This document shows, piece after piece, positions 15,833 to 25,242 of a DNA stretch of 64,000 nt. The position numbers and the translations under genes are program-made. The stretch spans positions 1 through 64,000 of the forward strand of contig NZ_RWIJ01000002.1 of NCBI RefSeq assembly GCF_019805165.1. Reading direction: 5' to 3'. Numbering within the stretch: position 1 is the first letter of the stretch; each line of letters starts with the position of its first letter. This stretch comes from Azospirillum sp. 412522 (GTDB lineage: Bacteria > Pseudomonadota > Alphaproteobacteria > Azospirillales > Azospirillaceae). Below the pieces are notes generated by a model. That model ran no database searches, was not told the origin of the DNA, and saw only the letters and a program-made list of their open reading frames with translations.

Positions 15833-18800
15833 TCATTCCCCGGGCTGATGCCTTGTCTGCAGACCGACCTCCCCGGTCGCGGCGGGATGCTGGTTGACCG
15901 CCAGCGGTCCGCTGAAAAGGCGGCGGACGACCGTGTAGAACACCGGGGTGAAGATCAGGCCGAAGATGGTCACGCCCAGCATCCCCATGAACACCGCGGT
16001 GCCCAGGGTCTGCCGCATCTCCGCTCCGGCTCCCTGCGCGATCATCAGCGGCACGACGCCGAGGATGAAGGCGAGGGAGGTCATCAGGATCGGCCGCAGC
16101 CGCGTGCGTGCCGCCTCCACCGCCGCCTCGAAGCGGTTCTTCCCCTCGAAGAGTTCGTTCTGGCGGGCGAATTCGACGATGAGGATGGCGTTCTTGGCGG
16201 CAAGGCCGACCAGGACGACGAAGCCGACCTGGGCCAGGATGTCGACGGCCATGCCGCGGATCATCAGGCCGGTCACCGCCGCCAGCAGGCACATCGGCAC
16301 GATCAGGATGACCGACAGCGGCATGGTCCAGCTCTCATACTGGGCCGCCAGCACCAGGAAGACGAACAGCACCGACAGCCCGAAGACCATCAGGCCGCTG
16401 TTCCCGGCGGCCTTCTCCTGATAGGCCAACTCCGTCCATTCGAAGCCGAAGCCGTCGGGCAGCACCTCGGCGGCGGCCTTCTCCATGGCGGCCAGGGCAT
16501 AGCCGGTGGAGAAGCCGGGCAGCGTGTTGCCCTGCAGCTCCGCCGCCGGGTAGAGGTTGTAGCGGGCGGCGCGGTAGGGGCCGGTGATGTCGGTCAACGC
16601 CGCCACCGAACCGATCGGCACCATGTCGCCGCGCTCGTTGCGCGTCTTCAGGTTGGCGAGGTCGTGCGGGTTCTGGCGGAAACGGCCGTCGGCCTGCGCG
16701 GTGACCCGGTAGGTGCGGCCCAGCAGGTTGAACTCGTTGACGAAGGCCGAGCCGACATAGATCTGCAACGCCTCGAACACCTGATCGGCGGTCACCCCCA
16801 GCATCTCCGCCCGCTGACGGTCGATATCGGCGTAGATCTTGGGCGTCTTGGTGTTGAACAGCGTGAACACGCCGACCAGCCCCGGGATCCTGTTGGCCGC
16901 GGCGGACAGCTCCGTCACCGCCGCATCGAGCGCCGGCAGGCCGCGGCCCCGCTTGTCCTCCACCATCATCTTGAAGCCGCCGGCATTGCCGATGCCGCGG
17001 ACCGGCGGCGGCGGGATGGTGATGATGAAGGCGTCCTGGATCACAGCCAGCCGCTTCCTCAGATCGGCCAGGACCGCGTCGGCGGAATGGCCGTCCCTGA
17101 TGCGGTCCTCGAAGGGGGCGAGGGTCACGAAGATCGCCCCGGCGTTCGGCGCGTTGGTGAAGGTGGCGCCGTCGAAGCCGGCGAAGGGGACGGCATGGAT
17201 GACTCCGGGCGTCTTCAGCAGAACGTCCACCGACTTGCGCACCACCTCGTCGGTCCTGGCGAGCGAGGAGCCCGGCGGCAGCTGCACCACGGTGATCAGG
17301 TATCCCTGGTCCTGGTTGGGAATGAAGCCGGTCGGCGCCCGGTTGAACTGCCAGCCGGTCACGCCGAGCAGCAGCAGATAGACCGGCAGGACGATGAAGG
17401 GCAGCCGCACCAGCCGCCGGGTCAGTCCGGCATAGCCGTTGGACAGCCGGTCGAACCCGGCGTTGAAACCGCGGAAGAAGGCGGCGACCGGCCGCATCGG
17501 CAGCGACGGCTTGGGCGGGTTTTCCTGGTGGGGCTTGAACAGCAGGGCGCAGAGCGCCGGGCTGAGCGTCAGCGACACCAGGCAGGAGATCACCGTCGCG
17601 CTCGCGATGGTCACCGCGAACTGCCGGAAGAACTGGCCGGAAATGCCGCTGACCAGGGCGGCGGGAACGAACACCGCGGTCAGGACCAGGGCGATGGCGA
17701 TCAGCGCCCCGCCGACCTCGTTCATCGTCTCGTGCGCGGCATCCTTGGGCTTCATGCCGCGGCTGATGAAGCGCTCCACATTCTCCACCACGACGATGGC
17801 GTCGTCGACCACGATGCCGATCGCCAGCACCAGGCCGAACAGCGACAGCGTGTTCAGCGAATAGCCCAGCGCCGCCAGCACGGCGAAGGTGCCGACCAGC
17901 GACACCGGAATGGCCAGGATGGGAACAATGGAGGCGCGCCAGGACTGCAGGAACAGGATGACGACGACGACGACGAGAATGACGGCCTCGTAGATCGTCT
18001 TGTAGACCTCCTCGACCGACTGGGCGATGAACTCCGTGGGATTGTAGACGACATCGTAGCGCATGCCGGCGGGGAAGCCCTTGGAGAGGTCCTCCATCGT
18101 CGTCAGGATGCGGTTGGCGGTCTCCAAAGCGTTGGAACCGGGCCGTTGAAAGACCACCAGCGGCACCGCGGACTGGCGGTCGAGATAGGCGTTCAGGTTG
18201 TAGTCCTGGGCGCCAAGCTCGACGCGGGCCACGTCGCGCAGGCGGGTGACGGCGGTGCCGTCGGTCTTCACGATGATGTTGCCGAAGTCGCGCGCATCGG
18301 TCAGGCGGCCCAGCGTTTCCACATTGAGCTGGAACGCGCCGGGGGTCGGAACCGGCGGCTGGTTGATGACGCCGCCCGACACCTGGACGTTCTGCGCCTG
18401 GATGGCGCGGACGACGTCTCCCGCGGTGAGGCCGCGGGCCGCCACCTTGTCGGGGTCGAGCCAGACGCGCATGGCATAGTCGCGGGCGCCGAACACCTGC
18501 ACGTCGCCGACGCCGTCCAGGCGCGCCAGCACGTCCTTGATCTGCAGCAGCGCGTAGTTCGACATGTAGAGCTGGTCGCGCTCCCCGCCCGGGGAGTTCA
18601 GGTGGATCACCATCAGCATGTCGGGCGAATTCTTGCGCACGGTCACGCCGATGCGCCGCACCTCCTCCGGCAGCCGCGGCTCGGCGACGGCAAGGCGGTT
18701 CTGCACCAGCACCTGGGCGGTGTCGAGATCGGTGCCGAGCTTGAAGGTGATGGTCAATTGCAGACGGCCGTCGCTGGTCGCCTGCGAAGTCATGTAGAGC

Positions 18801-19030
18801 ATGTTCTCGACGCCGTTGATCTCCTGCTCCATCGGAGCGGAGACGGTGTCGGCAACCACCTGGGCCGAGGCGCCGGGATATGTCGTGTTCACCACGATGG
18901 TCGGCGGCGCGATCTCGGGATACTGCGCGACGGGCAGGGTCAGGTAGGCGAAGACGCCGATGAGCGTGATGACGATGGACAGGACGGCCGCGAAGATCGG
19001 CCGGTTGATGAAGAAGTGCGAGATGTTCAT
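15833..19030 (-). CDS. RND efflux permease, HAE1 (AcrB-like) family
   Basis: A 1065-residue inner-membrane pump subunit with 12 membrane helices and two large periplasmic loops. The opening MNISHFFINRPIFAAVLSI is standard for the family. Proton-relay residues are present: the Asp pair in GIVVDDAIVVVENVER (about 405) and the Lys in VGLAAKNAILIVEFA (about 940). Length matches AcrB-like pumps (about 1040-1060). It starts 12 bases after the adaptor gene, so the two form one reverse operon. No outer-membrane factor gene follows, so a TolC-type partner must be elsewhere. Substrates are typically hydrophobic drugs, solvents or bile salts. Confidence 0.95.
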   Translation of the reverse strand: MNISHFFINRPIFAAVLSIVITLIGVFAYLTLPVAQYPEIAPPTIVVNTTYPGASAQVVADTVSAPMEQEINGVENMLYMTSQATSDGRLQLTITFKLGTDLDTAQVLVQNRLAVAEPRLPEEVRRIGVTVRKNSPDMLMVIHLNSPGGERDQLYMSNYALLQIKDVLARLDGVGDVQVFGARDYAMRVWLDPDKVAARGLTAGDVVRAIQAQNVQVSGGVINQPPVPTPGAFQLNVETLGRLTDARDFGNIIVKTDGTAVTRLRDVARVELGAQDYNLNAYLDRQSAVPLVVFQRPGSNALETANRILTTMEDLSKGFPAGMRYDVVYNPTEFIAQSVEEVYKTIYEAVILVVVVVILFLQSWRASIVPILAIPVSLVGTFAVLAALGYSLNTLSLFGLVLAIGIVVDDAIVVVENVERFISRGMKPKDAAHETMNEVGGALIAIALVLTAVFVPAALVSGISGQFFRQFAVTIASATVISCLVSLTLSPALCALLFKPHQENPPKPSLPMRPVAAFFRGFNAGFDRLSNGYAGLTRRLVRLPFIVLPVYLLLLGVTGWQFNRAPTGFIPNQDQGYLITVVQLPPGSSLARTDEVVRKSVDVLLKTPGVIHAVPFAGFDGATFTNAPNAGAIFVTLAPFEDRIRDGHSADAVLADLRKRLAVIQDAFIITIPPPPVRGIGNAGGFKMMVEDKRGRGLPALDAAVTELSAAANRIPGLVGVFTLFNTKTPKIYADIDRQRAEMLGVTADQVFEALQIYVGSAFVNEFNLLGRTYRVTAQADGRFRQNPHDLANLKTRNERGDMVPIGSVAALTDITGPYRAARYNLYPAAELQGNTLPGFSTGYALAAMEKAAAEVLPDGFGFEWTELAYQEKAAGNSGLMVFGLSVLFVFLVLAAQYESWTMPLSVILIVPMCLLAAVTGLMIRGMAVDILAQVGFVVLVGLAAKNAILIVEFARQNELFEGKNRFEAAVEAARTRLRPILMTSLAFILGVVPLMIAQGAGAEMRQTLGTAVFMGMLGVTIFGLIFTPVFYTVVRRLFSGPLAVNQHPAATGEVGLQTRHQPGE

Positions 19031-19042
19031 GACGGTCGCCCC

Positions 19043-20464
19043 TCACCCGGCCGGCGGTTTCGGCGGTTCGGTTTTTGGCGGCTCAATTGGCCCTTCCTGC
19101 GGCGTCACCTTGGCGCCGGGCCGGGCGCGGACCAGCCCGTTGATGATGACCCGGTCGGTGTCCGCCAACCCGGACCGGACGATGCGCAGACCGTCTTCGA
19201 TCGGGCCGAGCCGCACCGGCTTGGGCACCACGGTGCCGTCGTCGGATACCGTCAGCACGATCTTGCTGGCCTGGTCGCTGACCACCGCCTGGTCCGGGAT
19301 CAGCGTCGCGGTATAGCGGTCGGACCCCGGCAGGCGCAGCCGCCCGAACTGACCGGGCGTCAGGACATTGTTGGGGTTGCGGAAGACGGCGCGCGCCCGG
19401 ATGGTGCCGGACCCGGCATTCACCTGGTTGTCGACGAAATCGAGCGTGCCCTTCAGCGTCCAGTCGCGCTCGTCGAACAGGCGGGCTTCGACCTCGATGC
19501 CGCCGTCGCGCTGCGAGCGCAGGGTCCCTTTCTGAGCGGCACGGACATAGGCGAGGAAGTCGGCCTCGCTCATGTCGAAGGCGAAGTAGATCGGGTCGAG
19601 GGAAACGATGGTGGTCAGCGGCGTCGCCGCCCCGGCCTCGCCGCCGGCGATCAGGTTGCCGACGCTGACCTCGCGCCGGCTGATGCGGCCGGCAAGCGGC
19701 GCCAGGATGCGGGTGAAGCTGAGGTTCAGTTCGGCGGTGCGGACGGCGGCCTTGGCGACCTCGACCCCGGCGGCGTCGACGCGGACCTGCTGCTGCCGCT
19801 CGTCGTAGACACTCGCGGCGACATTGTCGCTGCGCCTCAGCTCGGCCGCACGGGCCAACTGGCGGTTCGACAGGTCCAGCTTGGCTTCGGCCTGCTGCAA
19901 CTCGGCCTTCACCGAGGCGAGCGTCGCCTCGAACGGGCGCGGGTCGATGACGAACAGCAGGTCGCCGGCCTTGACCATCTGGCCGTCCCGGAAATTGACG
20001 GAATCGAGATAGCCGCTGACCCTGGCACGGATCGCCACGGAGTCCACGGCCTGGAACTGGCCGGTGAATTCGTCCCACTCCACGATGTCCTTGCGCAGCG
20101 GCCGGCTGACCGTCACCGGCGGTGCGGCAGCCCCGGCCGCCTGGGCATGGGCTGGGTATGGGCCTCTGCCGTCCGCGCCTGCCAGCCACAGGCAGGCGGT
20201 CGCGGTGATGGCCAGAAGCAGTCTGCCGATACCGGCCGCCACCGGCTTGGGCAGGTCACCATGCCAAGGCTGGCCTGAATGGCCGTGGCCACGTCGGTCA
20301 GGCGCGATGACCCGGAAACCATTCATGCCGAAGAACAACGTTCGTGCGCCCCAGGCGCCCCCGGACAGCGGCCAGCCTTGAAAGAACGGGACGGGGCCTT
20401 CCTTGCCCCGGTCGCGGCACGCAGTCTTCGTCCCATCCCCGATGGTGATGACGGTCATCATCAT
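19043..20464 (-). CDS. RND efflux periplasmic adaptor with a foreign N-terminal extension
   Basis: The adaptor proper starts near 20244: a hydrophobic export segment (AAGIGRLLLAITATACLWLAG) then AxxPPVTVSRPLRKD, the lipoyl halves around VAIRARVSGYLDSVNFRDGQMVKAGD, a helical hairpin and beta-barrel parts, ending in a Pro-rich tail (EPPKTEPPKPPAG). In the same frame, with no stop, about 70 residues from 20464 to about 20252 read as the start of an alpha/beta hydrolase (see the pseudogene entry). The best ribosome site (GGAAAGG) precedes the ATG at 20464; the only start-like codon near the real signal segment is a GTG at 20244 without a clear site. So the made protein may carry the extension, which would put the export signal inside the chain. 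Adaptor identity is certain; start is not. Confidence 0.85.
   Translation of the reverse strand: MMMTVITIGDGTKTACRDRGKEGPVPFFQGWPLSGGAWGARTLFFGMNGFRVIAPDRRGHGHSGQPWHGDLPKPVAAGIGRLLLAITATACLWLAGADGRGPYPAHAQAAGAAAPPVTVSRPLRKDIVEWDEFTGQFQAVDSVAIRARVSGYLDSVNFRDGQMVKAGDLLFVIDPRPFEATLASVKAELQQAEAKLDLSNRQLARAAELRRSDNVAASVYDERQQQVRVDAAGVEVAKAAVRTAELNLSFTRILAPLAGRISRREVSVGNLIAGGEAGAATPLTTIVSLDPIYFAFDMSEADFLAYVRAAQKGTLRSQRDGGIEVEARLFDERDWTLKGTLDFVDNQVNAGSGTIRARAVFRNPNNVLTPGQFGRLRLPGSDRYTATLIPDQAVVSDQASKIVLTVSDDGTVVPKPVRLGPIEDGLRIVRSGLADTDRVIINGLVRARPGAKVTPQEGPIEPPKTEPPKPPAG
20252..20464 (-). pseudogene. truncated N-terminus of a haloperoxidase/arylesterase-type hydrolase, fused in frame to the adaptor
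   Basis: From the ATG run at 20464-20456 the frame reads MTVITIGDGTKT, VPFFQGWPLSGGAWG, GFRVIAPDRRGHGHSGQPWHG and then breaks off into the adaptor. This follows the first 65-70 residues of non-haem haloperoxidase-like hydrolases, whose total is about 275 residues, up to just past DRRGHGRSxQPW. The oxyanion HGWPL has become QGWPL, a sign of decay. The catalytic Ser, Asp and His all lie beyond the break, so no activity is possible. A deletion that joined this gene to the adaptor is the simplest explanation. Confidence 0.7.
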
Positions 20465-20533
20465 GAACCCTTTCCGGTTGGAGGCGTTCTGTTTGCTGGT
20501 GCTGTGCCCTCCCGCGCGGCAGCAGGCGCGCAA

Positions 20534-21038
20534 AAACTGCGATTCGTTTCATAACGGCGCTACTGAAACCGTTCTAGGCGATCCGTCCGCCAATTTGTCG
20601 AAAGCGTACTTCGTGTGCGGTGGAAACGTGCCAGACGTTCAAAAGTCGGACGCCTGTTCAAACCATGCCAAACATAGAGGAGCTTTTTGCCGGGCATACG
20701 CGCAAGGCAGTTGATCCGCCGGAAGCGGACGTCTCGCAAAACATTAAAATCAAACATTTGGGATCGTCCATCGGAATCTCGTGAGTCCATCTCACACGCC
20801 CGTTCGACGCGGCGTCCGGCATGCCGCCGCACCGGCGGCTTCCGCGGAGGAGGCTTGAGACTGTGCGGAGGCTGTTGGCGGACGCCTCTCGCAGCCTCAC
20901 CGGAATCGCGCTTGCGACCGCTTTCCGGGCCCGTTTCGGGTTGGCTCCCTCGACATGCCGGCGACCATGGGAGCGGCGCCCGTGCGTATCACCGGCGCCG
21001 CCGGGGTTCCGGAATGATCTCCGACGAAATCCGCTGTT
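20534..21038 (+). other. gene-poor gap upstream of the RND operon
   Basis: About 500 bases without an intact gene. The part near 20590-20780 is AT-richer than its surroundings and would hold the promoter of the RND operon on the reverse strand. The right part contains an AraC-type helix-turn-helix remnant (20842-20979). Several open frames here overlap each other and show no recognisable protein. Confidence 0.5.
20842..20979 (+). pseudogene. remnant of an AraC-family regulator C-terminus
   Basis: The forward frame reads RRRLETVRRLLADASRSLTG, IALATAF, then RARFGLAPSTCRR. That is the end of an AraC/XylS DNA-binding domain: the RRLLAD...SL...IALATGF first helix-turn-helix and the FRxxFGxxPSxYRR tail. 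The intervening SSQSHFTRA-type helix is missing and the conserved Tyr near the end is Cys. No upstream coding part is visible. AraC regulators often adjoin haloperoxidase-like hydrolase genes, so this and the truncated hydrolase may be debris of one lost pair. Confidence 0.5.
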
Positions 21039-21941
21039 TCACGATGACGGCCGGTTGGTGCCCTGGTTGGTGCCATTGATCGCGTGGTAGCTGCGGATCA
21101 CCTGGCTGTCGTCCATCGCTCCTTCGCCACGGCCGGAGGCGGCGAGGAACATCTGGTGGGCGGCCGCCGCGAGGGGCAGCGCCGCCCTGGCGTCGCGGCC
21201 GGCTTCCAGCACGATGCCGAGATCCTTGACGAAGATGTCGACGGCGCTGGTGATCTCGGGATCGGTGTGCAGCATGCGCGGTCCGCGGTCCTTCAGCATC
21301 CAGCTGGACGCCGCGGAGCCGCTCATGATCTCCAGCAGGATGTCGAGGCGGACGCCGACCTTGGCGGCCAGCGCGAAGGCTTCGGCCACCACGGCGATAT
21401 GGACGCCGCAGAGCAGTTGGTTGACGGTCTTCACCGTCGCGCCCTGGCCAGCCTGTTCGCCGACATGAAAGACCTTGCCGCCCATCGCCGCCAGCACCGG
21501 ACGGATCCTCTCCATTACGGCAGCCGGCGCCGCCGCCATGATCGACAGCGTGCCGGCAACGGCTCCGACCACTCCGCCGGACACCGGCGCATCGACGAAG
21601 CGGCGGCCCGCCGCCTCCACCCGTGCCGCCAGGGCCGCCACCGCCCCCGGCGGACAGGTCGCCATCAGGATCACCGCCGACCCTTCCGGCAGGCTTTCCA
21701 GGGCGCCGTCGGCGAACAGGGCCTGTTCGGCCTGGGCGGCGTTCACCACCATCAGCACCAGCGCGTCGGCACCGGCGGCCGCCGCCGCCGCGCTGGTCGC
21801 CGGCCGGGCTCCCCGTGCCGCCAGGGCGGCGACGCTGCCGTTGCGGACATCGAAGCCCTGCACGGCGAACCCCTTGGCCAGCAGGTTGTGCGCCATGGGC
21901 ATTCCCATGGAACCGAGGCCGATGAATCCGACGGTCGTCAT
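21039..21941 (-). CDS. NAD-binding beta-hydroxyacid dehydrogenase (HIBADH family, possibly L-threonate dehydrogenase)
   Basis: A 300-residue protein with the Rossmann motif GFIGLGSMGMPMAHNLL (about 5-21), the substrate-binding DAPVSGGVVGA (about 118-128) and the catalytic Lys in TVKTVNQLL (about 169-177). The family oxidises 3-hydroxyisobutyrate, tartronate semialdehyde, L-threonate and similar acids with NAD(P). It follows the TRAP transporter gene after 61 bases on the same strand. With a TRAP system and transketolase nearby, a sugar-acid substrate such as L-threonate is plausible but not shown. A C-terminal tail GTNQGTNRPSS looks like low-complexity drift. Confidence 0.85.
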   Translation of the reverse strand: MTTVGFIGLGSMGMPMAHNLLAKGFAVQGFDVRNGSVAALAARGARPATSAAAAAAGADALVLMVVNAAQAEQALFADGALESLPEGSAVILMATCPPGAVAALAARVEAAGRRFVDAPVSGGVVGAVAGTLSIMAAAPAAVMERIRPVLAAMGGKVFHVGEQAGQGATVKTVNQLLCGVHIAVVAEAFALAAKVGVRLDILLEIMSGSAASSWMLKDRGPRMLHTDPEITSAVDIFVKDLGIVLEAGRDARAALPLAAAAHQMFLAASGRGEGAMDDSQVIRSYHAINGTNQGTNRPSS

Positions 21942-22002
21942 TGTTCCGGTATCCTTGAATGCGGAGTCTTCGAGTGCGGAGAGAGGTCGGTGCCAGCCCA
22001 GC

Positions 22003-23892
22003 TCAGCCGAGGAAGCCGATCGACACCCAGGGAAACGCCGCGACGACGATCAACCCGACAGCAAGCGCCGCCAGATATCCCAGGATGGGCTTCATCCCTT
22101 CGTCGGGGCTGATGCGGCTGATGGCGCAGGCGGCGTAGTAACCGACGCCGAAGGGCGGGGCGAACAGGCCGATGCCCATCGCCAGGATGACGATCATCGC
22201 ATAATGAACCTCGTGCACGCCGATCTGGCGGGCGATGGGGAACAGCAGCGGGCCGAACAGCACGATGGCGGGAATGCCTTCCAGCACGCTGCCCAGGATG
22301 ATGAAGGCGACGATGGACACCGCGATGAACACCGGCACGCCGCCGGGCAGCTCCCTCATCGCCGTGGCCAGGGTGTTGGAGAAGCCGGACTGGGTCAGCG
22401 CCCAGGCCATGCCGGTGGCGGCGCCGATGATCAGCAGGATGGCGCCGGACAGGGCGGCGGTCTCGACCAGCATCGGGTAGATGCGGCGCCAGTCGAACTG
22501 GCGATAGATCAGCAGCCCGGCGACCACGGCATAGACGATGCCGATGGTCGACACCTCGGTCGCGGTCGCCACGCCCTCGATCACCGCGGCTCGGATGATG
22601 AAGGGCAGGGCAATGGCGGGCAGGGCGATCAGGAACGCCTTGACGATCTCGTCCCGGCCGGCACGGCGGACATGGGACAGGTCCTCGTCGCGGTAGCGCC
22701 ACCAGACCAGCGCCGCCAGCGCCACGCCGAGAACGATGCCGGGCAGCAGCCCGCCGGTGAACAGGGCGGCGATGGACACGCCGGTGACCGAGCCGATGGT
22801 GATCAGGACCAGGGAGGGCGGGATCGTCTCGGTCTGGGCGCCGGTGGCGGACAGCAGGGCGACCAGATCGCCGGGCTTGGCGCCGCGCTTCTTCATCTCG
22901 GGAAACAGCACCGGCGCCACCGCCGCCATGTCGGCCGCCTTGGAACCCGAGATGCCCGACACGAGATACATCGCGCCGATCAGCACATAGGACAGGCCGC
23001 CGCGGACATGGCCGAGCAGGCTGGCGAGGAAACCGACCATGGCGCGGGCCATGCCGGTCATCTCGATCAGCTGGCCGAGGAAGACGAACAGCGGCACCGA
23101 CAGCAGGATGAGGTGGCTCATCCCCTCGTCCATGCGGCCGACCATGACGATGGCCGGGGTCGAGGTGGCGAGCGACAGGTAGCCGAAGGTGGCGAGCCCG
23201 AAGGAAAAGGCGATGGGCAGGCCGAGGAACACCATCACCCCGACGCCGACGACGAAGAAGAGCAGCAGGTTTAGGTTGCCGAGCCCGGCGAAGACCGGGC
23301 CGGCCAGCATCGCCGCGCCGATCGTCGCGGCCACCGCCAGCGCCGCCCACAGCACGTCGGTGACGCGGCCGACGCGGGCCAGCCGCAGCAGGGCGACCGT
23401 GATCATCAGGACGATGCCGACCGGCAGCGCCGAGGCGCGCCAGGAATTGGCGATGTCGAGCGCCGGGGTGGTGACCCACACCTCCTCCGACGCGAATTCA
23501 TAGGCGGGTTCGGCCATCAGCAGCAGGAAGGCCAGCGCCGCCGTCATGGCCAGCACGTCGAGGAAGGCCTGGGCGCGTGGCCCCAGCATGCCGACCAGCG
23601 CCGTCATCCGCATATGTTCGCCCCGGCGCAGCGCGACGACGGAGCCGAACATGGCGAGCCAGAGGAACAGGATGGAGGCCAGTTCGTCCGACCAGATGAT
23701 CGGGCTGTGGAGGAGGTAGCGCCAGATGACGCCGACCAGCAGCACGCCGACTTCGGCAAGGACGAGCAGGGCCGCGGGAAGTTCCACCAGGAACCCGATG
23801 CCCCGGTCGAGGCGGTCGAGCCAGCCGGCGGCGTGGGCCGGCTGGCCGGAGGGGTGCAGTGACGCGGTCGCCGCATTGACGGGAGTGTTCAT
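22003..23892 (-). CDS. TRAP transporter fused small and large permease (DctQ-DctM)
   Basis: A 629-residue membrane protein in which a four-helix DctQ-like part (about 30-190, with WSDELASILFLWLAMFGS) is joined to a DctM-like part (from about 200, with GLPIAFSFGLATFGYLSL, SGSKAADMAAVAPVLFPEMKKRG and IPPSLVLITIG). DctM is the ion-driven permease and DctQ its membrane partner. The separate solute receptor is encoded 121 bases upstream. Such fusions are common. It imports organic acids or sugar acids using the sodium or proton gradient. Confidence 0.92.
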   Translation of the reverse strand: MNTPVNAATASLHPSGQPAHAAGWLDRLDRGIGFLVELPAALLVLAEVGVLLVGVIWRYLLHSPIIWSDELASILFLWLAMFGSVVALRRGEHMRMTALVGMLGPRAQAFLDVLAMTAALAFLLLMAEPAYEFASEEVWVTTPALDIANSWRASALPVGIVLMITVALLRLARVGRVTDVLWAALAVAATIGAAMLAGPVFAGLGNLNLLLFFVVGVGVMVFLGLPIAFSFGLATFGYLSLATSTPAIVMVGRMDEGMSHLILLSVPLFVFLGQLIEMTGMARAMVGFLASLLGHVRGGLSYVLIGAMYLVSGISGSKAADMAAVAPVLFPEMKKRGAKPGDLVALLSATGAQTETIPPSLVLITIGSVTGVSIAALFTGGLLPGIVLGVALAALVWWRYRDEDLSHVRRAGRDEIVKAFLIALPAIALPFIIRAAVIEGVATATEVSTIGIVYAVVAGLLIYRQFDWRRIYPMLVETAALSGAILLIIGAATGMAWALTQSGFSNTLATAMRELPGGVPVFIAVSIVAFIILGSVLEGIPAIVLFGPLLFPIARQIGVHEVHYAMIVILAMGIGLFAPPFGVGYYAACAISRISPDEGMKPILGYLAALAVGLIVVAAFPWVSIGFLG

Positions 23893-24013
23893 GGAATGCC
23901 GACCCTTCGGATGGACGATCGGTGGACGGGACGGCCGGTCCGCAATCGCGGCGCCCCTGGAACCGGGTCCAGGGCGGGGATGCGGACAGGCCGTGTCTCA
24001 ATCGACGGCAATC

Positions 24014-25039
24014 TCAGCCCAGCTTGCCGGACACCTTTTCCAGCAGTTCCCAGGCGGTCGCGCCGTACTTGTCCTTCCACTCCGCATAGAAGCTGGTCGA
24101 GGACAGCGCCTTGCGGAACGGCTCGCGGTCGACCGTGTGGAAGGTCAGCCCCTTGGCGGCCAGATCCTTCTGAAGGCTGTCGTTCAGGGCGGCGATGTCG
24201 GCGCGCTGGTCGTCGGCGGACCGGTCCAGTTCGCGACCGACGATGCCCTGGACGTCGGCCGGCAGCTTGGCGAAGGCGCGCTTGTTGCCCAGCACCCAAT
24301 AGCCGTCCCAGACATGGCCGGTCAGGCTGCAGGTCTTCTGCACCTCGTACAGGCGGGCGGTGGCGATGATCGCCAGCGGGTTCTCCTGCCCCTCCACCAC
24401 CACGGTCTGGAGGGCCGAATACAGCTCGTTGAAATTGATCGGGGCGGGGGCGGCGCCGATGGCCTTGAACAGCGAGGTCAGCGCCGGCGCCGGCGGCACC
24501 CGCATCTTGAAGCCCCTGATGTCGTCGGCGGTCTTGATGACGCGGGTGGAGGAGGTGACGTGGCGGAAGCCGTTGTCCCAGATCTTGCCCAGCGTCATGA
24601 TCGGGGTCTTGGCGATCTCGGCGCGGATGTGCTTGCCGAGGTCGCCGTCCATCGCCTGCCAGACGGCGTTGTAGTCGTTGAAGGCGAAGCCCATGCTGGT
24701 GATGCCGGACACCGGGACGAAGGTGGCGAGGATCAGCGAGCTGAGATTGAAGATCTCGACGCCGCCGTTGCGCACCTGACCCAGCAGGTCGGTGTCGCTG
24801 CCCAGCTGGTTGGCCGGGAACAGCTTGATGTCCAGCCGGCCCGAGGTCGCCTCGCGGATGCGGTTGATCGCTTCCTGGGCCCGGATGTTGACGGGATGGG
24901 TCGGGTCCTGGCCGGTGGCGTACTTGAACTGGAACTCGGCGGCGTCCGCCGGGTATTTCAGGATGGTGACCAGCGGCATGGCGGTGGCGGCGGCCAGAAC
25001 GGCGCGGCGGCTCGGGCGGAAGGTCGAGGTTTTGAGCAT
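24014..25039 (-). CDS. TRAP transporter solute-binding protein (DctP family)
   Basis: A 341-residue secreted receptor. ATG at 25039 has GGAGAGGAAACC upstream; a longer open frame to 25312 has no support. The signal has a twin-arginine-like start (RPSRRAVLAAATAMPLVTIL). The mature part starts FQFKYATGQDPTHPVN and has the DctP core (GGVEIFNLSSLILA, IKTADDIRGFKMRVP, VVEGQENPLAII). It hands its ligand to the fused permease encoded next. The conserved Arg in FKMRVP would bind the carboxylate of the ligand. Confidence 0.92.
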   Translation of the reverse strand: MLKTSTFRPSRRAVLAAATAMPLVTILKYPADAAEFQFKYATGQDPTHPVNIRAQEAINRIREATSGRLDIKLFPANQLGSDTDLLGQVRNGGVEIFNLSSLILATFVPVSGITSMGFAFNDYNAVWQAMDGDLGKHIRAEIAKTPIMTLGKIWDNGFRHVTSSTRVIKTADDIRGFKMRVPPAPALTSLFKAIGAAPAPINFNELYSALQTVVVEGQENPLAIIATARLYEVQKTCSLTGHVWDGYWVLGNKRAFAKLPADVQGIVGRELDRSADDQRADIAALNDSLQKDLAAKGLTFHTVDREPFRKALSSTSFYAEWKDKYGATAWELLEKVSGKLG

Positions 25040-25242
25040 GGTTTCCTCTCCGGAATATATTGTGGTTGGTGGCTTCGGTCGCCGCGGGGCATGGCCGGAC
25101 CATAAGGGAATGGACGGCCGTAAGGACCCTTGCCGGCATCCCTGACCGCTCCGACGCGTGACGCGGCGGTGGGATGCCGATTGCCATGCCGGTGTGCCGG
25201 TTCTTTGGAGTCCTCGACAATGCAACGGTGACGGTGGTGGGT

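Noticed and set aside
15848-20278. 1476-residue forward open frame opposite the RND genes
   Set aside because: Low-complexity, Asp/His/Gln/Gly-rich translation of the antisense strand of the pump genes; no ribosome site or domain.
20560-20900. Small reverse-strand genes in the gap upstream of the RND operon
   Set aside because: Mutually overlapping frames, no ribosome sites and no recognisable protein; the AT-rich part looks like promoter DNA.
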